Assembly: GCF_035222275.1 (NCBI RefSeq)
Contig: NC_085881.1
Span: 1,860,001-1,924,000 of the forward strand
Length of the DNA: 64,000 bases
Origin: Podospora bellae-mahoneyi
Taxonomy: Eukaryota > Ascomycota > Sordariomycetes > Sordariales > Podosporaceae
Direction: 5' to 3'
The notes beneath the pieces are model-generated. The model did not search any database and had not been told where the DNA came from. It saw only the letters and a list, made by a program, of their open reading frames with translations. The position numbers and the translations under genes were made by a program. This document shows, in pieces, positions 22,332 to 33,275 of this stretch (its first letter is position 1; the number at the start of each line of letters is the position of its first letter).

Positions 22332-25300
22332 TTTGGGTGTTTCTGAAGGGGTGGAAGGAGCTTTGGTGAGTATTGAAGATTCAGGGGGTCAAAGCGTGAT
22401 ATCAGCATACGGTGGTGTGGTCTGGAGTCAGCAACAGGTGCAGCTATGCAGTGGGCATGGTGGTGTTTATACTTGAGCATGGAGGCCTTGGTTTGTCTAC
22501 TTCCGTTGCCCAAGCGGATCATGCCCGTTTCCATGTTTCCCTTTTGACTTCACTGCCTCACTTCCATAAGGCACGCGTGTCACATTGGGTCATACGGCGG
22601 GCCTCGGTGTTGACGCTGGACCATCACCAAAGTGCCCGTTTAGCAGGGGTTTTCTTCGAGATATTTGTCAAACGGACAAACTTTTCCTTCTTGTCTAAGA
22701 AGTCACTCATCAAGGCTCCATATCTCGGACACATATGATGGTCAGGGTGAGGCATGGGGTCTCGCTTTGCTTGTGTAAGCCATCGCGCGCGGGTTCCGTT
22801 TTGGGACTAGCGGCTGTGCAACCCCAACCCTTGACACAAAGTCACTACAGCCACTTGTTGATGACAATGAGGACAATGTTGGGATGGTTACACCAGCGGC
22901 TTACAATTTCTAAGCCCAGTAATAAGTGCCGTTGGGGTTGGTCTTCTGTTCGGTCAGTACTGAATGCTGATGTTTCATCATTGGTGGTCTTGTCTTGTGC
23001 GGAGACTTTTATGTTTGGATGGAGCAATCTTCGCCGCTGATGAAGAACACCGAGGTTTGAAAGCGAGGTTGCGGATGTTTTCTTTATCACACTTGAAGGT
23101 TTGTACTCCGTCAAAGCTTGGTGCAGACAAATAGGGACACGCCTATTTGATGGCAGAGTGTGGGGGGTGGAGGCTTGTAGGGAAGGAACGTTCTCTTGAT
23201 TACACCCCTTCCAGGCACTGTTAGTCCCCCCCCTGGATTCTGCATACAAAGATTGTCTTCTCGAATACCCTCTCTAACAGATGGCTGAACGGTGGTGGGA
23301 CTGCTGAGGCTCTTGCTGCTTCATGTTGGGGGGTTATGAGGTAACCTGGTAAGTGGTCATGTTGGGGAGTGAAGGTGGGAAGTAGCGGGACCGGAGGTGT
23401 GTCAAGGCAAGTTCCAGTGAGGTGCGAAGGCAAGTTCAAGTGCTGTTAAGGGCAGTGGCGTGACTTCTGTTGATGCTGTGAAGGAAGGAGAGAATCTATC
23501 TTACACAACAGCTGAGCTGAGTGCCTTCCTTTCAGTCTGGTGTTGGCGGCAGTTGTTCTCACTGCTGCCTGTCCTTTCCTGTCATTACTTTTGCTGGTAA
23601 GGCAGTTGCGTCAAGCCAATGCAATGGGTCCTTGGCACGGTTGTCGTTGCTGTTGCTGTTGCTGCTGGAGTACTTGCAGCAGAGCAATCTTGAATTACCA
23701 GCAGCGGGTTTTGACTCGACAGCAACTTTGATTTGACCGCAGTTTTTCTGACAGCATTTTGGTTTACCAGCAACTCAACTGCTCTTGGCCCTGCCAGCAG
23801 AGAGCCATTGCAGCAAAGCTTTAGCTTTGGTGTTGGCCTTCCTCCCTGCCACTGGTGTGGTGCCGACTGATATCCTTTCGAGGCAGTAGTTTGTTCAGAA
23901 AGCACATTCAGGGGATCGCTCCGCCTTACCCCTTGCATTACTTGCCCTGCTTGTACAACGTCAGAAATGTTCCGGCTGTTTGATCCGACACAGTGGCTCT
24001 CCTCTCAGATTCATGGTGTTCCGGACCCTTGGCTAAATGACGCTTGATCACTTGAACCGGTACCCTTATTAACGGCTCATTGTCTACATGACACCCCCAC
24101 ATACCCCATCACCATAATATTCCTCGATTGGCCAAAATCTGAAGAAAACCCAATTGATAGTTGGAGAGCATCTTTTGCTCGTTCCTGTGGACTTGGCTCT
24201 GCACCACACAGCAGACAACAAGCTTTCGAGCTATATCGAACGTGGCCAAGCAAAAGTCATCACATCATGGAGTTTACTAGCTGACGCCTTTTTACAACCC
24301 TGAGATCAAATTCTCCCTTTGCACAATGACTCTTTTCAACCCTCCCGTTATGAGATCTGTGATGATGCTCACCGGGTAATTTCACCCGTGCAATATAGAA
24401 ACCGGATGAGGAATTATGCAGCCATCGACTATCCTGGCCCCACGCAGTAGAGATTTGTCCGCTTACATGTTGCATGTAGGACTCGGCAGGTGAAGGTCTC
24501 GAAGGCTGTTACACATCGGATATCTTGTCTGCGCACCCGCCATCAAGGCTTCGCCAAGGAATACCACAACGCAGAGGCAGAGCCGCCATCTACACAACCA
24601 CATGGCAGGATCCGGACCAGCCGCCGCTGCTACCCCACGAATGCCTGTTCATTACCACCCAGTACCGCCCGACTGGTTATACGCACATGAACAAGTACGG
24701 ACACGGACAAACGCCACAAACACCGCAGCTCCCTGGCGCAGCCCGCAACTGATATTGCTCCTCCCGAGGAGCCGTCAGCTTGAGGACTCGGGGTTTACTC
24801 GGTCGGTACCATCGTGGAAAATCGGCCGAGATCCCCTGCTGTTCCCCTGAAAGGCGCGTTTCCCACGTTCCCGTATATGACACCAACAAATGACGCTGCA
24901 CCTCGAGATTAATCTTCCGCAAATCTCCCCAGTTGCACACCACAGGATCGGCTCGCCCAGAACCACATACACTCTTGTTCCGGGCTCGTCTGTTGTTCCT
25001 CGCTCACAGCCTACGTTCCTTACCATCAACCCTGACCATGTTAATCTATTGACAACCGGCAAAACGCTTGAGTGATCCGATCCCAGTGCTCACAAGATCA
25101 CAATCTCAAAAGGCAAGAAAATCAGATTTAAACATGGGGAGACCGCCATACGATCTAGTGGGAAAAGTCGCACCACTCCCATTACCAGTCTTTACCACGG
25201 ACTCACCAGCCACCGCCTGTGGAAGCGGCCGACGAGGGCAAGATATCGGCTCATCCCGTCGATGAGTATATTTCGGGCTGCATTTTCCCAGATTCTCAAG

Positions 25301-25452
25301 CCATTCCCCAGGATCTTACCCCAGACGACAAGAAGCGAGTCCCGGAGATCTCCATCGGCGTCTGTGTCTGCCCCTGATTACAAAAGGTTTTGTCATACAG
25401 CTCGCCTGCATCACGTTACAAGTCACAACATACGCCGCAGATCTCTCGCCTG
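22332..25452. other. 3.1-kb intergenic region
   Basis: No supported gene. A CTG/TTG-rich imperfect trinucleotide patch lies at about 23640-23680. Short open frames on both strands show no family signal. It contains the promoters of the OYE-like gene (minus) and the AA7 oxidase (plus), which point away from each other here. Confidence 0.5.
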
Positions 25453-27017
25453 ATGTTAACTCTCGCCCCCTTTTGCGCCCTGTTGGGCTTGGCGGCAACC
25501 TCATATGCCAACCCATTCGACAAACAAGACGCACTTACCGACTGCCTGGTCGGATCAGGCGTTCCAATCAATGCACCTGGTTCGGCCGATTGGAAGCTTG
25601 ATTCTGCCCCTTTTAACCTGCGGCTCAACTACACCCCCGTCGCTATTGCTGTTCCAACAACAGCCAAGCACGTTCAAAATGCCGTTGCTTGTGCTGCCGA
25701 GCTTGGGATCAAAGCCAATGCCAAATGCGGCGGGCACAGTTATGCATCATTCGGTCTCGGTGGCGAAGATGGCCATCTCACGATTGAGATGGACCGAATG
25801 AACAAGGTTGTCCTGGACAACAGCACCGGCATTGCAACGGTCGAAGGTGGCTCAAGATTGGGCCACGTTGCCTGGGAGCTCTACCAGCAAGGTAGGAGGG
25901 GCTTCAGCCACGGCACATGTCCAGGGTGAGTTGTAATTTCCATTACATTGAATTCAGTTGACAGAATAGTGGGGCTAACCAGAAAGATAGGGTCGGAGTG
26001 GGAGGTCATGCACTTCACGGTGGGTATGGTATCAGCTCCCACACCAAGGGTTTAGCTCTTGACTGGATAGTTGGGGCCACCGTTGTCCTCGCCAATTCGA
26101 CAATTGTCAACTGCTCCAAGACGGAGAATCCGGACTTGTTTTGGGCCATCCGTGGTGCAGGATCCTCCATGGGCGTTGTCACCGAGTTCAGATTCGACAC
26201 CTTTGAGGTGCCTGAGAAGGTTACCTACTTCATTGCGCCAGTACAATGGCCAACAGAGGCCAGAGCTTTGGTTGGTGTCCGAGCCGTTCAGGAGTTTGCC
26301 AAGACTATGCCAATGGAGTTGAACATGCGTTTGTTCATCGCCAAGCGCTTTATCAACCTGGAGGGTCTGTATTATGGAGACAAGGCAGGCCTGCAAGATG
26401 TTCTCGCACCTTTGCAAAAGATAACCAACGCAACACTCGCGGTGGCCACAACAGGTGGCTGGCTGGATCAAATCAAACACTTTGGCAACGGAGTCAACAT
26501 TGATCAGGGGCACAATCTCGCGCAACATGAGACTTTCTACTCGACCAGTCTTTACACCAAGGCTTTGAGCGAAGAGAAGCTCGAGCAGTTCGTCAGCTAC
26601 TGGTTCAAGCAGGCCAAGTCCAATCCTAGGGACTGGTATGTGCACATTGACTTGCACGGCGGTGAGAACTCGGCAGTCAGCTCTCAGGATGACGATTCAA
26701 GTGCCTATGCACACCGAGATTATCTTTTGATGTACCTTCTGTACGACCGCATAGACAAGGGCACATATCCCGCCGACGGCCATACCATCATGAGCAACTT
26801 TGCCCGCAACATCACCGAGGGCCTGCCCAAAGAGGACTGGGGAATGTACATCAACTACCCTGACTCCAGGGGTCTTATGGACCAGGAAACAGCGCAGGTC
26901 AATTACTGGGGCAAGAATCTACCGAGACTCCAGGCAATCAAGAAGGCCGTTGATCCGAACGATGTCTTTCATTACCCCCAGGGTGTCTTGCCAACTACTG
27001 ATGCTAGAAGTCTTTGA
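25453..27017 (+). CDS. secreted AA7 FAD-linked gluco-oligosaccharide oxidase
   Basis: Exons 25453-25925 and 25991-27017 sum to 1500 nt, 499 aa. The start is the ATG at 25453, which opens a signal peptide (MLTLAPFCALLGLAATSYA, residues 1-19); upstream in-frame codons would hide it. It is a berberine-bridge-type flavoprotein. KCGGHSYASFGLGGEDGHL carries His95, the site for 8-alpha-histidyl FAD. SHGTCPGVGVGGHALHGG carries Cys156 for the 6-S-cysteinyl bond, so bicovalent FAD is expected. The C-terminal DWGMYINYPD and FHYPQGVLP match the fungal gluco-oligosaccharide oxidase pattern (Acremonium/Sarocladium type). Likely reaction: C1 oxidation of cello-, malto- or xylo-oligosaccharides to lactones with H2O2 release outside the cell. 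It converges on a xylanase gene 164 bp away. Confidence 0.92.
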
Positions 27018-27181
27018 GCGAGACCTGACATTGGTGGAAAGGACTAACGGTGTAAAGTCAGGGAGATACCCTTGTATATATGAGGAATGGGATAGATGAA
27101 AGATTCATTCAAATAAACGCGCAGTTTTCAATTCCAAGGATATCAAAGCATCTGCTCCAAGCGCCTTACAAACTAGCAATC

Positions 27182-28414
27182 TCACATCATGTTTAGAACC
27201 AGCCAAACACCGAAGCTAATGAATGCGACCTTCACCAAGCTTCTTTCTAACCTTTCACTGCCGCTAGTCACTTCAGTCAAAGGCCCTCTAGGGCTTGCGA
27301 CGGTCCTCACTGTTGTCTCATTTCCACCCACAAACGCCCTAGTCACATTCATCCTAGCAACCCACCCCTCCAAAAACCCCTTCACAGCCCAATACGCCGG
27401 CTTCCTCTGATAATCCTCCGTCCAAAGACACGCATCGCCCTTCCCTGGAAACGTCCCCGGCACCCAGCTATACCGATCCGTAAACTGCCACACCGTCACC
27501 CCGACACACCTCTCTACCTCGAGACACGCCCTCACTGCAACAACATAATCATTTGCCTGCTGCTCCACCGCCAGCTCACTCGCAGTTTCCACATCCTCTT
27601 GCGCCACATCCAGCTCCGTCCAGGCGACATCCACCCCCAGATCAGCAAACCTTTGCAGAGTTGCTATCAAACTCTCCACGCTCGGCGTCTGGCCAACTGT
27701 GAAGTGAGCCTGGAGTCCCACGCCATCAATTTTAACACCTTTACTCTGAAGCGACTTGACCAGTTCAACAGCGGCGGTTTGCTTTTCTGGTGCGGTCTCA
27801 AGGTTGAAGTCGTTGTAGTAGAGCTTCGTCTCTGGGGGCGCTACCTCCCTTGCAACCTCAAAAGAATGAGCGATATACTCCTCCCCCAACACCTCGAAAA
27901 ACACCGAGTTGCGAAATGTTCCGTTTTCGTTTAGCGCCTCATTGACGACATCCCAGGCGTAGCAGGCACTCCCAAAGTGGGAGATTACCGAGGTGATGTG
28001 TGTTGTGATCAACTGTCGTAACGTGTCTGGTGTCCATGATGTGGAGGAGACAAAGGGGGGGAGTTGGGAGTGCCAGGTCAGTGTGTGACAACGCAAGAGG
28101 TGGTTGTAGCTGTTGGCAAGGGAGGCGACTTGGTCAGAGGCGTTGAAGGAAAAGTCGCCTGGTTGGGGCTGGATGAGACCCCATTTTTGTGAGTTTTCTG
28201 GGGTGAGCTGGCCGAATTCGAGGGGGTTAGAGAGGATGTTTTGGTAGGTTGGGTCGGCGAAGTTATTGGTTTCGGTGGCAGTGCCAAAGTAGAGTTTTCC
28301 GGCGGAGAGGAAGAGGGAGTGTAGGCCGGTGGAGGGGGGTTCGCGGTTGGATTGGGCGATTGTCGTTGTTGCCAAGAGGGTGCTGGTGGTCAGGAGGACG
28401 GATATTCTTGTCAT
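27182..28414 (-). CDS. GH10 endo-beta-1,4-xylanase with hydrophobic C-terminal tail
   Basis: Single exon, 410 aa, ATG at 28414. The signal peptide covers about residues 1-20. The GH10 catalytic barrel has acid/base Glu159 in WDVVNEAL and nucleophile Glu267 in WTELDVA, plus LRCHTLTWHSQLP and VTVWQFTDRYSWVPG substrate-cleft motifs. After the barrel ends near residue 350, there is a 55-60 residue Ser/Thr-containing linker and a final hydrophobic stretch (VKVAFISFGVWLVLNMM). That looks like a GPI-attachment or membrane-anchor signal, not the carbohydrate-binding module often found on GH10 enzymes. It would tether xylanase to the cell surface. It converges with the AA7 oxidase, which could oxidise its xylo-oligosaccharide products. 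Confidence 0.92.
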   Translation of the reverse strand: MTRISVLLTTSTLLATTTIAQSNREPPSTGLHSLFLSAGKLYFGTATETNNFADPTYQNILSNPLEFGQLTPENSQKWGLIQPQPGDFSFNASDQVASLANSYNHLLRCHTLTWHSQLPPFVSSTSWTPDTLRQLITTHITSVISHFGSACYAWDVVNEALNENGTFRNSVFFEVLGEEYIAHSFEVAREVAPPETKLYYNDFNLETAPEKQTAAVELVKSLQSKGVKIDGVGLQAHFTVGQTPSVESLIATLQRFADLGVDVAWTELDVAQEDVETASELAVEQQANDYVVAVRACLEVERCVGVTVWQFTDRYSWVPGTFPGKGDACLWTEDYQRKPAYWAVKGFLEGWVARMNVTRAFVGGNETTVRTVASPRGPLTEVTSGSERLERSLVKVAFISFGVWLVLNMM

Positions 28415-29711
28415 GGTGATTATGGTGAGTGTTAATGACTCGCAAGCCGTTTGTGACTTCTGTTTTCAAATGTCAAAATGACAGCTTCTCTGTATTTTCA
28501 CCTGTTTTACACTATCGCTAACAATTAACTGTCGTGGACAACTCGAGGGGTGAGCCCGGTTCTTGTATGTGTGCCGCTTTTGATGGGCAGAAGATCTGGG
28601 GTATTTTCATGTTTGATTCGGCCGATTTCCGGATTTTTTGACAAGTTTAATTCACCTTTCTGGTCACTCGTTTGATCTCCATCTGGGGCTGTGTTTACCT
28701 TGTCGGCGCCAAGTGAGCGCTCAGGACAATGCTCAGGCCATCGACGTTTCAGACGAAGAAGCAGCGCCTGAAGTCACGCATTTGGCAATTCAATGCTTTG
28801 AAAGCAATGCAACAGACCACAAAACTTCATATATCACTGTTCCAGCTCAGTAATCACCAGCAACCCATTGTTTCACATGTGTGAGAGCTGTAGTTATGGC
28901 CTCTGAAAAGAAGAAGCAAAAGGGACTCTAACCCTCTATACCTTTTTAGGGGCAAAATGGTTTCAGGTAACGAAGTCTCTTTCACTAGACTTTGCAGTAC
29001 AGAAAAACATATTAATGCCTTGCGGCTGGTTTTTTCCTATTTTTTCTTCTTTCCTTTTCGTCATTAATGCTCCGTTTGATTATTGGCAGTTCCAGGTTTC
29101 CAGAGACTTTGCCATGATCTGATGATAACTGGTTACCCCTGAACCCCTTTTTACGCCTTATCAGCCCGCAGTCTGCAACCAAGGTACCATGGGCATCCAT
29201 TGGCCAATGGATAATATCTTGCATCAACCACCACCCACTTCAACTGCACTGTGTCGACTGTTAAAGATGTGCAGGTTCCCCGCTGCCAAGTTGGACTGTG
29301 CCACAGCTCGGTTCCATCCCCGTCCTTTCCACGGAAGTATCGCGCCATTCGATAATGGAAGAAAGGTGCGAGTAGCCGAGCGAACATGCATGCGGTTTGG
29401 GGGTCGGAGCTCAATCAGGACGATAAGGTGCTCTCGAATGTGGGCACCAGTTGGTTTGAGAAGCCGATTGGTGGGGGAGGGGATAAATTGCGTACGAGAT
29501 GCATGTGCTGTCGCGCAATCCGGACCAACGCCCGGACGCCTTGTCTTAAACCGGTGTGCGGATGTAACGACGGCAGGGCTAGCGCCCGGTGGGATTCTCA
29601 CAAGGTCAAGCCCGTCACCTGCCACATGAGCGAGGAGGTTTTATTCTAGAACTGTTGTTCACCTTCTTTCCCGCACCACCTCGCCTGTCGATCATCAACA
29701 GCACAGCAACA
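28415..29711. other. 1.3-kb divergent intergenic region
   Basis: Upstream region of the GH10 gene (minus) and the methyltransferase (plus). Small open frames around 29190-29650 occur on both strands but lack any family signature. No RNA gene or repeat was recognised. Confidence 0.5.
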
Positions 29712-31106
29712 ATGACCGAGGAAAAGGCAGCATCTCCAGCCCCCGAGGCGGCCACCAAGGCTCAATCACCGCCACCTGCCGCTGCTTCGTCACCAACCCC
29801 AGAACCAGCCCAGCCAGAGCCTGCCCATATTCAAGCTGACGATGAGGAGCCTGATGACACTGATGCGGACTCGTCGTGGGGAGAGGTAGGATATCGGACC
29901 GTCTCTGGTCACATTCTATTCCTTTTGCTGACAAGTCACAGGACGCCGTCTCCTCGACTGCTAGCATCTCTAGTTCCATCTTGGACTACAGAAAAGAGAA
30001 CGGGCGCACTTATCACGCCTATAGAGACGGAAGTTAGTGGCAGCCAAGTCATGTGACAGGTGGAGAACACTAGTCGTGATAGTGATACTAACACAGTGTA
30101 ACAGAGTACCTGATCCCCAATGATGAACAAGAAAACGAGCGTCTTGATTTTCAACACCATCTTTGGTATCTGACTCTCGATGGTCGGTTGGGATTCGCTC
30201 CTCCCGCTCATCCTGAAGCCAAATTTGCTGGTCGGGTTCTCGATGTTGGCACTGGTACAGGTATCTGGGCTATTGATTTTGGTGATGAGCATCCAGATGC
30301 CCATGTTATCGGCGTCGACCTCTCACCGATTCAACCGAGCTTGTAAGCGCCTCGGTTTCTTGCAATGGAGACAGAATTATAGGCAACTGCTGACATTGAG
30401 TTTCCACTACAGCACACCTCCCAATGTCCACTTTCAAATCGACGATCTGGAGGACGAATGGACCTTCTCACAGCCATTTGACTACATTCACGTTCGCGCC
30501 ATGTCCGGTTCAATCAAGAACTGGTCTGCGTTTCTTGAAAGATGCATCGAGTATGAACCCCACCCAAAATCTTTCTCAATTGCTTCTGACATGCGAAAAT
30601 AGAAACTTGAAGCCTGGCGGTTGGCTCGAAGTTCAAGAACCGGGCAGACCCATTGCCGACGATGACACATTCCCCCCTGACTGTGCTCTCGCCAAAGCTA
30701 CCGCTCTTTTTGCTGAAGGTCTCGCAGCAGCAGGCTCGCCGCTTCTTGACGTCTTCACTCTCAAGGACTTGTTTAACGGAGCGGGCTTTGTTAGTTACGA
30801 TGAAAAGCGGGCTTATTGGCCCAGCAACCCTTGGCCCAAAGACAAGAAGCTCAAGGAGATCGCCATGTGGTCCAACACAAACCTCTCCGCCGGCGTTGAG
30901 GGTTTCTTGATGGCGGTGGCGACACGCTTCTTGGGCTGGAGTCTGCCTGAAGTCACTGTTCTTTCTGCTCAAGCAAGAGCTGATCTCAACGACAGAAGAA
31001 TCCATGCCTATTGGCCAGTGTAAGTTTGCCTGATGGTGGCTGTTGATTTGGTTCAAAGCTAACAAGACTTTGCAGCATCTCTGCATTTGCGCAAAAGCCC
31101 GAGTGA
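29712..31106 (+). CDS. class I SAM-dependent methyltransferase (LaeA-like group)
   Basis: Six exons, 29712-29885, 29942-30032, 30105-30342, 30413-30550, 30603-31019 and 31076-31106, sum to 1089 nt, 362 aa, with frame kept at each junction. The first exon encodes a low-complexity Ala/Pro/Glu-rich leader of about 55 residues. The Rossmann core shows motif I VLDVGTGTGIWAIDFGDEHP, then VIGVDLSPIQP (motif II), VHFQIDDLEDEW and LKPGGWLEVQE (post-motif III). This is the typical fungal 'TAM/LaeA-like' methyltransferase order. Substrate is unknown; relatives include regulators of secondary metabolism, but the large family makes that inference weak. Six exons is high for this window outside the two exon-rich genes. 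Confidence 0.9.
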
Positions 31107-31294
31107 AAAACATGAGGATGTAGCTTGCTTTTTGAATACCCATTATGTACCTAAATGCTACCATATATCTAACGTCTATTAAGCATTACCATCGTGTCAT
31201 TAGTCGTCGTTCCCAATTTTGAATCCCGCCCCCAGTGCCTATCTTCCAACAATTGAAATACCATGCCAGCTTTTCCAACCTTTGTTGTCTCAAC

Positions 31295-33275
31295 CTATAC
31301 AGCAGATATATGGCTCATAGTCCGACCCAACGCTGCCTCCTCCCGCTGTCCTTCAGTCTTGAGTGCTGCGGAAAACTTGCTAGCAGCACGAATCTTATCA
31401 CCATAAGCAACAAAACACAATGGAACGGCTGCCAAAGCTGCACTGATACCAGCAAGCAACGCACAAGACTTGGCAATACCCAAAGCCTTGAGCATATCTT
31501 CGATAGCGAGTGGGAGGAGAGCACCAGCAACACTACGCGTGGTGCCCAATGCCGCCAGGGCAGAGGCAGAGTAGATACCATACGCATCCGCAACGTACTA
31601 ATCTTGATGAGTAAAAAGCCCAGGATGCTTGTGAAAGTGAGTACTCACGTTGATCATTGCTACCCACATGATATTGTAAGCAATTCCATAAGGCACAGTT
31701 GCGACAAAGGGGACCGCCCAATGCACATCGGACCGAGCAGACAGTCCAATCCACAGGATTGAGATGACGAAAAACGGGCCTCCAATGCAGGCCAGAGGGA
31801 GGCGGAAATACTCTGCTCTCTTTGTAGGGTGTTTGGCGCTGAGCCGAAGAGTGACTGGGTCGCACCACCAGCAGATGAAGCAGCCGATGATAGTTCCAAG
31901 ACCAACTTAAGAAATGATAAGCTTTGTGCTAGGTAGGTACTGAAAACAGTAGTTGGGAGGAGCACTTACTGATCGTAAACAATAGCCCTGAAACACCAGG
32001 ACTGAATCCGTACACGCCCACGAAAATAGCGTAATAGATCTGGACCATCCTGTGACCGGTTGTCAGTATAATTCAACGCATGAGGATCCTGCCGACGTAC
32101 ATGTAGAACACCGAGTAAATAAACCCGATGTAAAGAGATGTGAGAACCACCACCATCTCTCCACATAGCAACTCCAACGGGCGCAGCAAGGTTGTTTTCT
32201 ACCCCTATTTGTCAGCCCCATTCCCCTTAATCCTCTCAGGGATACATGTCACAAACTCACCAAAGTGACAAAGACACTCTTCTGACTCAACTCCGCCGGC
32301 GCCACCCACCTCCTCCCATCCTCCCTCGGCTCCTCCTTATTCAACCTCCCCGCCTTCCTCTTCAAAATCTTGGCCGCCAACGTCTCAGGGATGGCCAACA
32401 CTGAAGCCAGCGTGACTCCCGCAAAGATCAACGCGATCCTATTTCCTCGTCAGCCCCCCTCATCTCCTTTTACCCATAATTTCTGAAAGTACTCACCAAA
32501 AAACCCACCTCCACCCCAAAATCCCTCCCACAAAACCCCCCAAAACTGGCGCCCCCAAAGGCCCCACAAACGTAGAAGCACTCCAAACCATCAACATCCT
32601 TCCCCGCTGTACCTCATCCCCAAAGCAATCAGCTATAACCCCCCCAAACACACTCAACGGCGGACTCCCAAAAGTCCCGCACAAAAACCTCATCAACAAA
32701 AAACTCCACCAACTCGGCGCAACAGACGCCCCGGCCGTGCTAGCCACAAACAATAAGAAACCCGTCACAAGAATGGGTTTCCTCCCGTAGGTTTCGGACA
32801 AGGGCGCAAAAATGATAGGCCCGAAGCAGAACCCCATCAGGTAGAGCGAGGCAGGGAGGACAGATTGGGGGCCGACGGGGACGTGAAATTCAGCAGAGAG
32901 GAGGGGGAAGAGGTTGGCCGAGGCGATCGTGGAGCCCATTGTTGAATTGAGGCATGTGAGGGTAGCGCAGAGGAGCAGGATTGATTTCTTTTTCTGTTTA
33001 GAGGGGAGGAGGTATGGTTAGAAGAGCAAAGGGGGAGAAGAGAAGGAGGAGGAGGGATGACGAACCATGGACCAGTTGTAAGGGTTCTCGGGGTCGTTAG
33101 GAGAGAACGACACAACAGCGTATTCTTGCTGGTCGGGTGGTGTTGGTGAGGAGGCGTTGTCGCCATGGTTGGATGCCAGCGAGATGGTATCATGAGTGCT
33201 GGAACCGCTAGAGGAACTACTGCTGTTCACCACCGGAAAAGGCGTAACCTTTTCCTCCACCTCTGCTTTCTCCAT
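31295..33275 (-). CDS. MFS transporter, DHA1-type drug/polyamine exporter
   Basis: Seven exons, 33275-33066, 32993-32497, 32438-32261, 32198-32101, 32049-31970, 31905-31649 and 31597-31295, total 1623 nt, 540 aa, all in frame. A cytosolic Ser-rich leader ends in DPENPYNWS, the entry motif of the fungal DHA1 group. MGFCFGPIIFAPLSETYGRKP corresponds to the inter-helix 2/3 MFS signature and RWVFW precedes the central loop. Twelve hydrophobic segments can be counted across the exons. It should use the proton gradient to export small molecules at the plasma membrane. It converges with the methyltransferase (188 bp between stops), an arrangement that may be chance. Poly-A/T tracts just upstream of the start (33354-33368) are probably promoter sequence. 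Confidence 0.9.

Noticed and set aside
21709-22476. 255-codon plus-strand frame
   Set aside because: Lies antisense to the OYE-like gene and its Arg/Gly/Glu-rich product follows from the G-rich strand.
23640-23680. CTG-type repeat patch as a polyglutamine gene
   Set aside because: Repeat is short and imperfect and sits in frames without a supported start, motif or neighbours.
29189-29660. Overlapping ~140-codon frames on both strands
   Set aside because: Promoter-side sequence of the methyltransferase gene; no family signal or splice support.
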